This document shows, in pieces, positions 63,869 through 64,000 of a stretch of 64,000 nt of DNA. This DNA comes from Azadirachta indica. Taxonomy: Eukaryota > Streptophyta > Magnoliopsida > Sapindales > Meliaceae. Made by a program: the position numbers and the translations under genes. Numbering within the stretch: position 1 is the first letter of the stretch; every line of letters begins with the position of its first letter. The notes beneath the pieces are model-generated. The model searched no databases. It saw only the letters and a program-made list of their open reading frames with translations, and had not been told where the DNA came from. The stretch lies in assembly GCA_022749755.1 (NCBI GenBank), contig CM040452.1, positions 19,424,350 to 19,488,349 of the forward strand, in the 5' to 3' direction.

Positions 63869-64000
63869 CTAAAACCACAGAAGACAAGATAACTTCAGCA
63901 TTGCATTTCATTTAAGATTATCCTTACTTTTAACATACAAGAAAATCAAGTACAGAATGCAATACCAAAATCCAAAATATTTGTGTCATAAATAAGTACA

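Noticed and set aside
1..64000. tRNA, rRNA, known plant microRNAs, CRISPR arrays
   Set aside because: I looked by eye for TPsiC/anticodon arms and common mature microRNA sequences and found none; a tRNAscan-SE and miRBase search would be decisive.

Overview
The window is nuclear DNA from a flowering plant, most likely a rosid eudicot; Citrus or a relative is my guess, inferred only from overall gene similarity. It has AT-rich intergenic DNA, many short exons with GT-AG introns, a Ty1/copia retrotransposon and plant-specific families (MLO, SDE5, HIPM, ATA20). I see no CRISPR array, operon or other prokaryotic feature. Exons were assembled by hand from splice signals, reading frame and family conservation. 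Every gene's exon lengths sum to an open frame except SDE5.

Layout. 0.3-2.8 kb (+): BRX1 ribosome-biogenesis factor. 3.7-4.8 kb (-): aluminium-induced YGL/LRDR protein. 5.0-12.7 kb: gene-poor, with simple repeats, G-boxes and one orphan cluster of promoter-like motifs. 12.9-14.5 kb (+): CBSX5-type CBS protein. 17.5-21.3 kb (-): seven-bladed RCC1-like protein. 23.8-26.0 kb (+): small TFIIIC subunit related to tau55/GTF3C6. 27.3-39.7 kb (-): LRRC40-type leucine-rich-repeat protein in 21 coding exons; its intron 14 holds a 4.9-kb copia element in the same orientation. 44.0-50.5 kb (+): MLO seven-transmembrane protein. 51.0-52.0 kb (-): ATA20-like secreted glycine-rich protein. 53.1-53.4 kb (-): 59-residue HIPM-type protein. 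56.5-61.2 kb (+): SDE5, an RNA-silencing factor, with at least one apparent lesion. 61.7 kb to the end (-): CTL1/CHER1 choline-transporter-like protein, cut by the window edge.

The genes do not form one pathway. What unites them is position: from memory, BRX1, the YGL/LRDR protein, the RCC1 protein, TFIIIC-tau55, the LRR protein, ATA20, HIPM, SDE5 and CTL1 are the products of Arabidopsis At3g15460 down to At3g15380, in the same order. The window therefore looks like a conserved syntenic block into which the CBSX5 and MLO genes and the retroelement have been added, or from which Arabidopsis has lost the two genes.

I found no clearly new biological system. The observations most worth following are the in-frame TGA in SDE5 with an intact conserved exon beyond it, a missing splice donor in the same gene, the sense-oriented copia insertion in a housekeeping-type gene, two GC-AG introns, and a tandem duplication that copies a 5'UTR splice donor.
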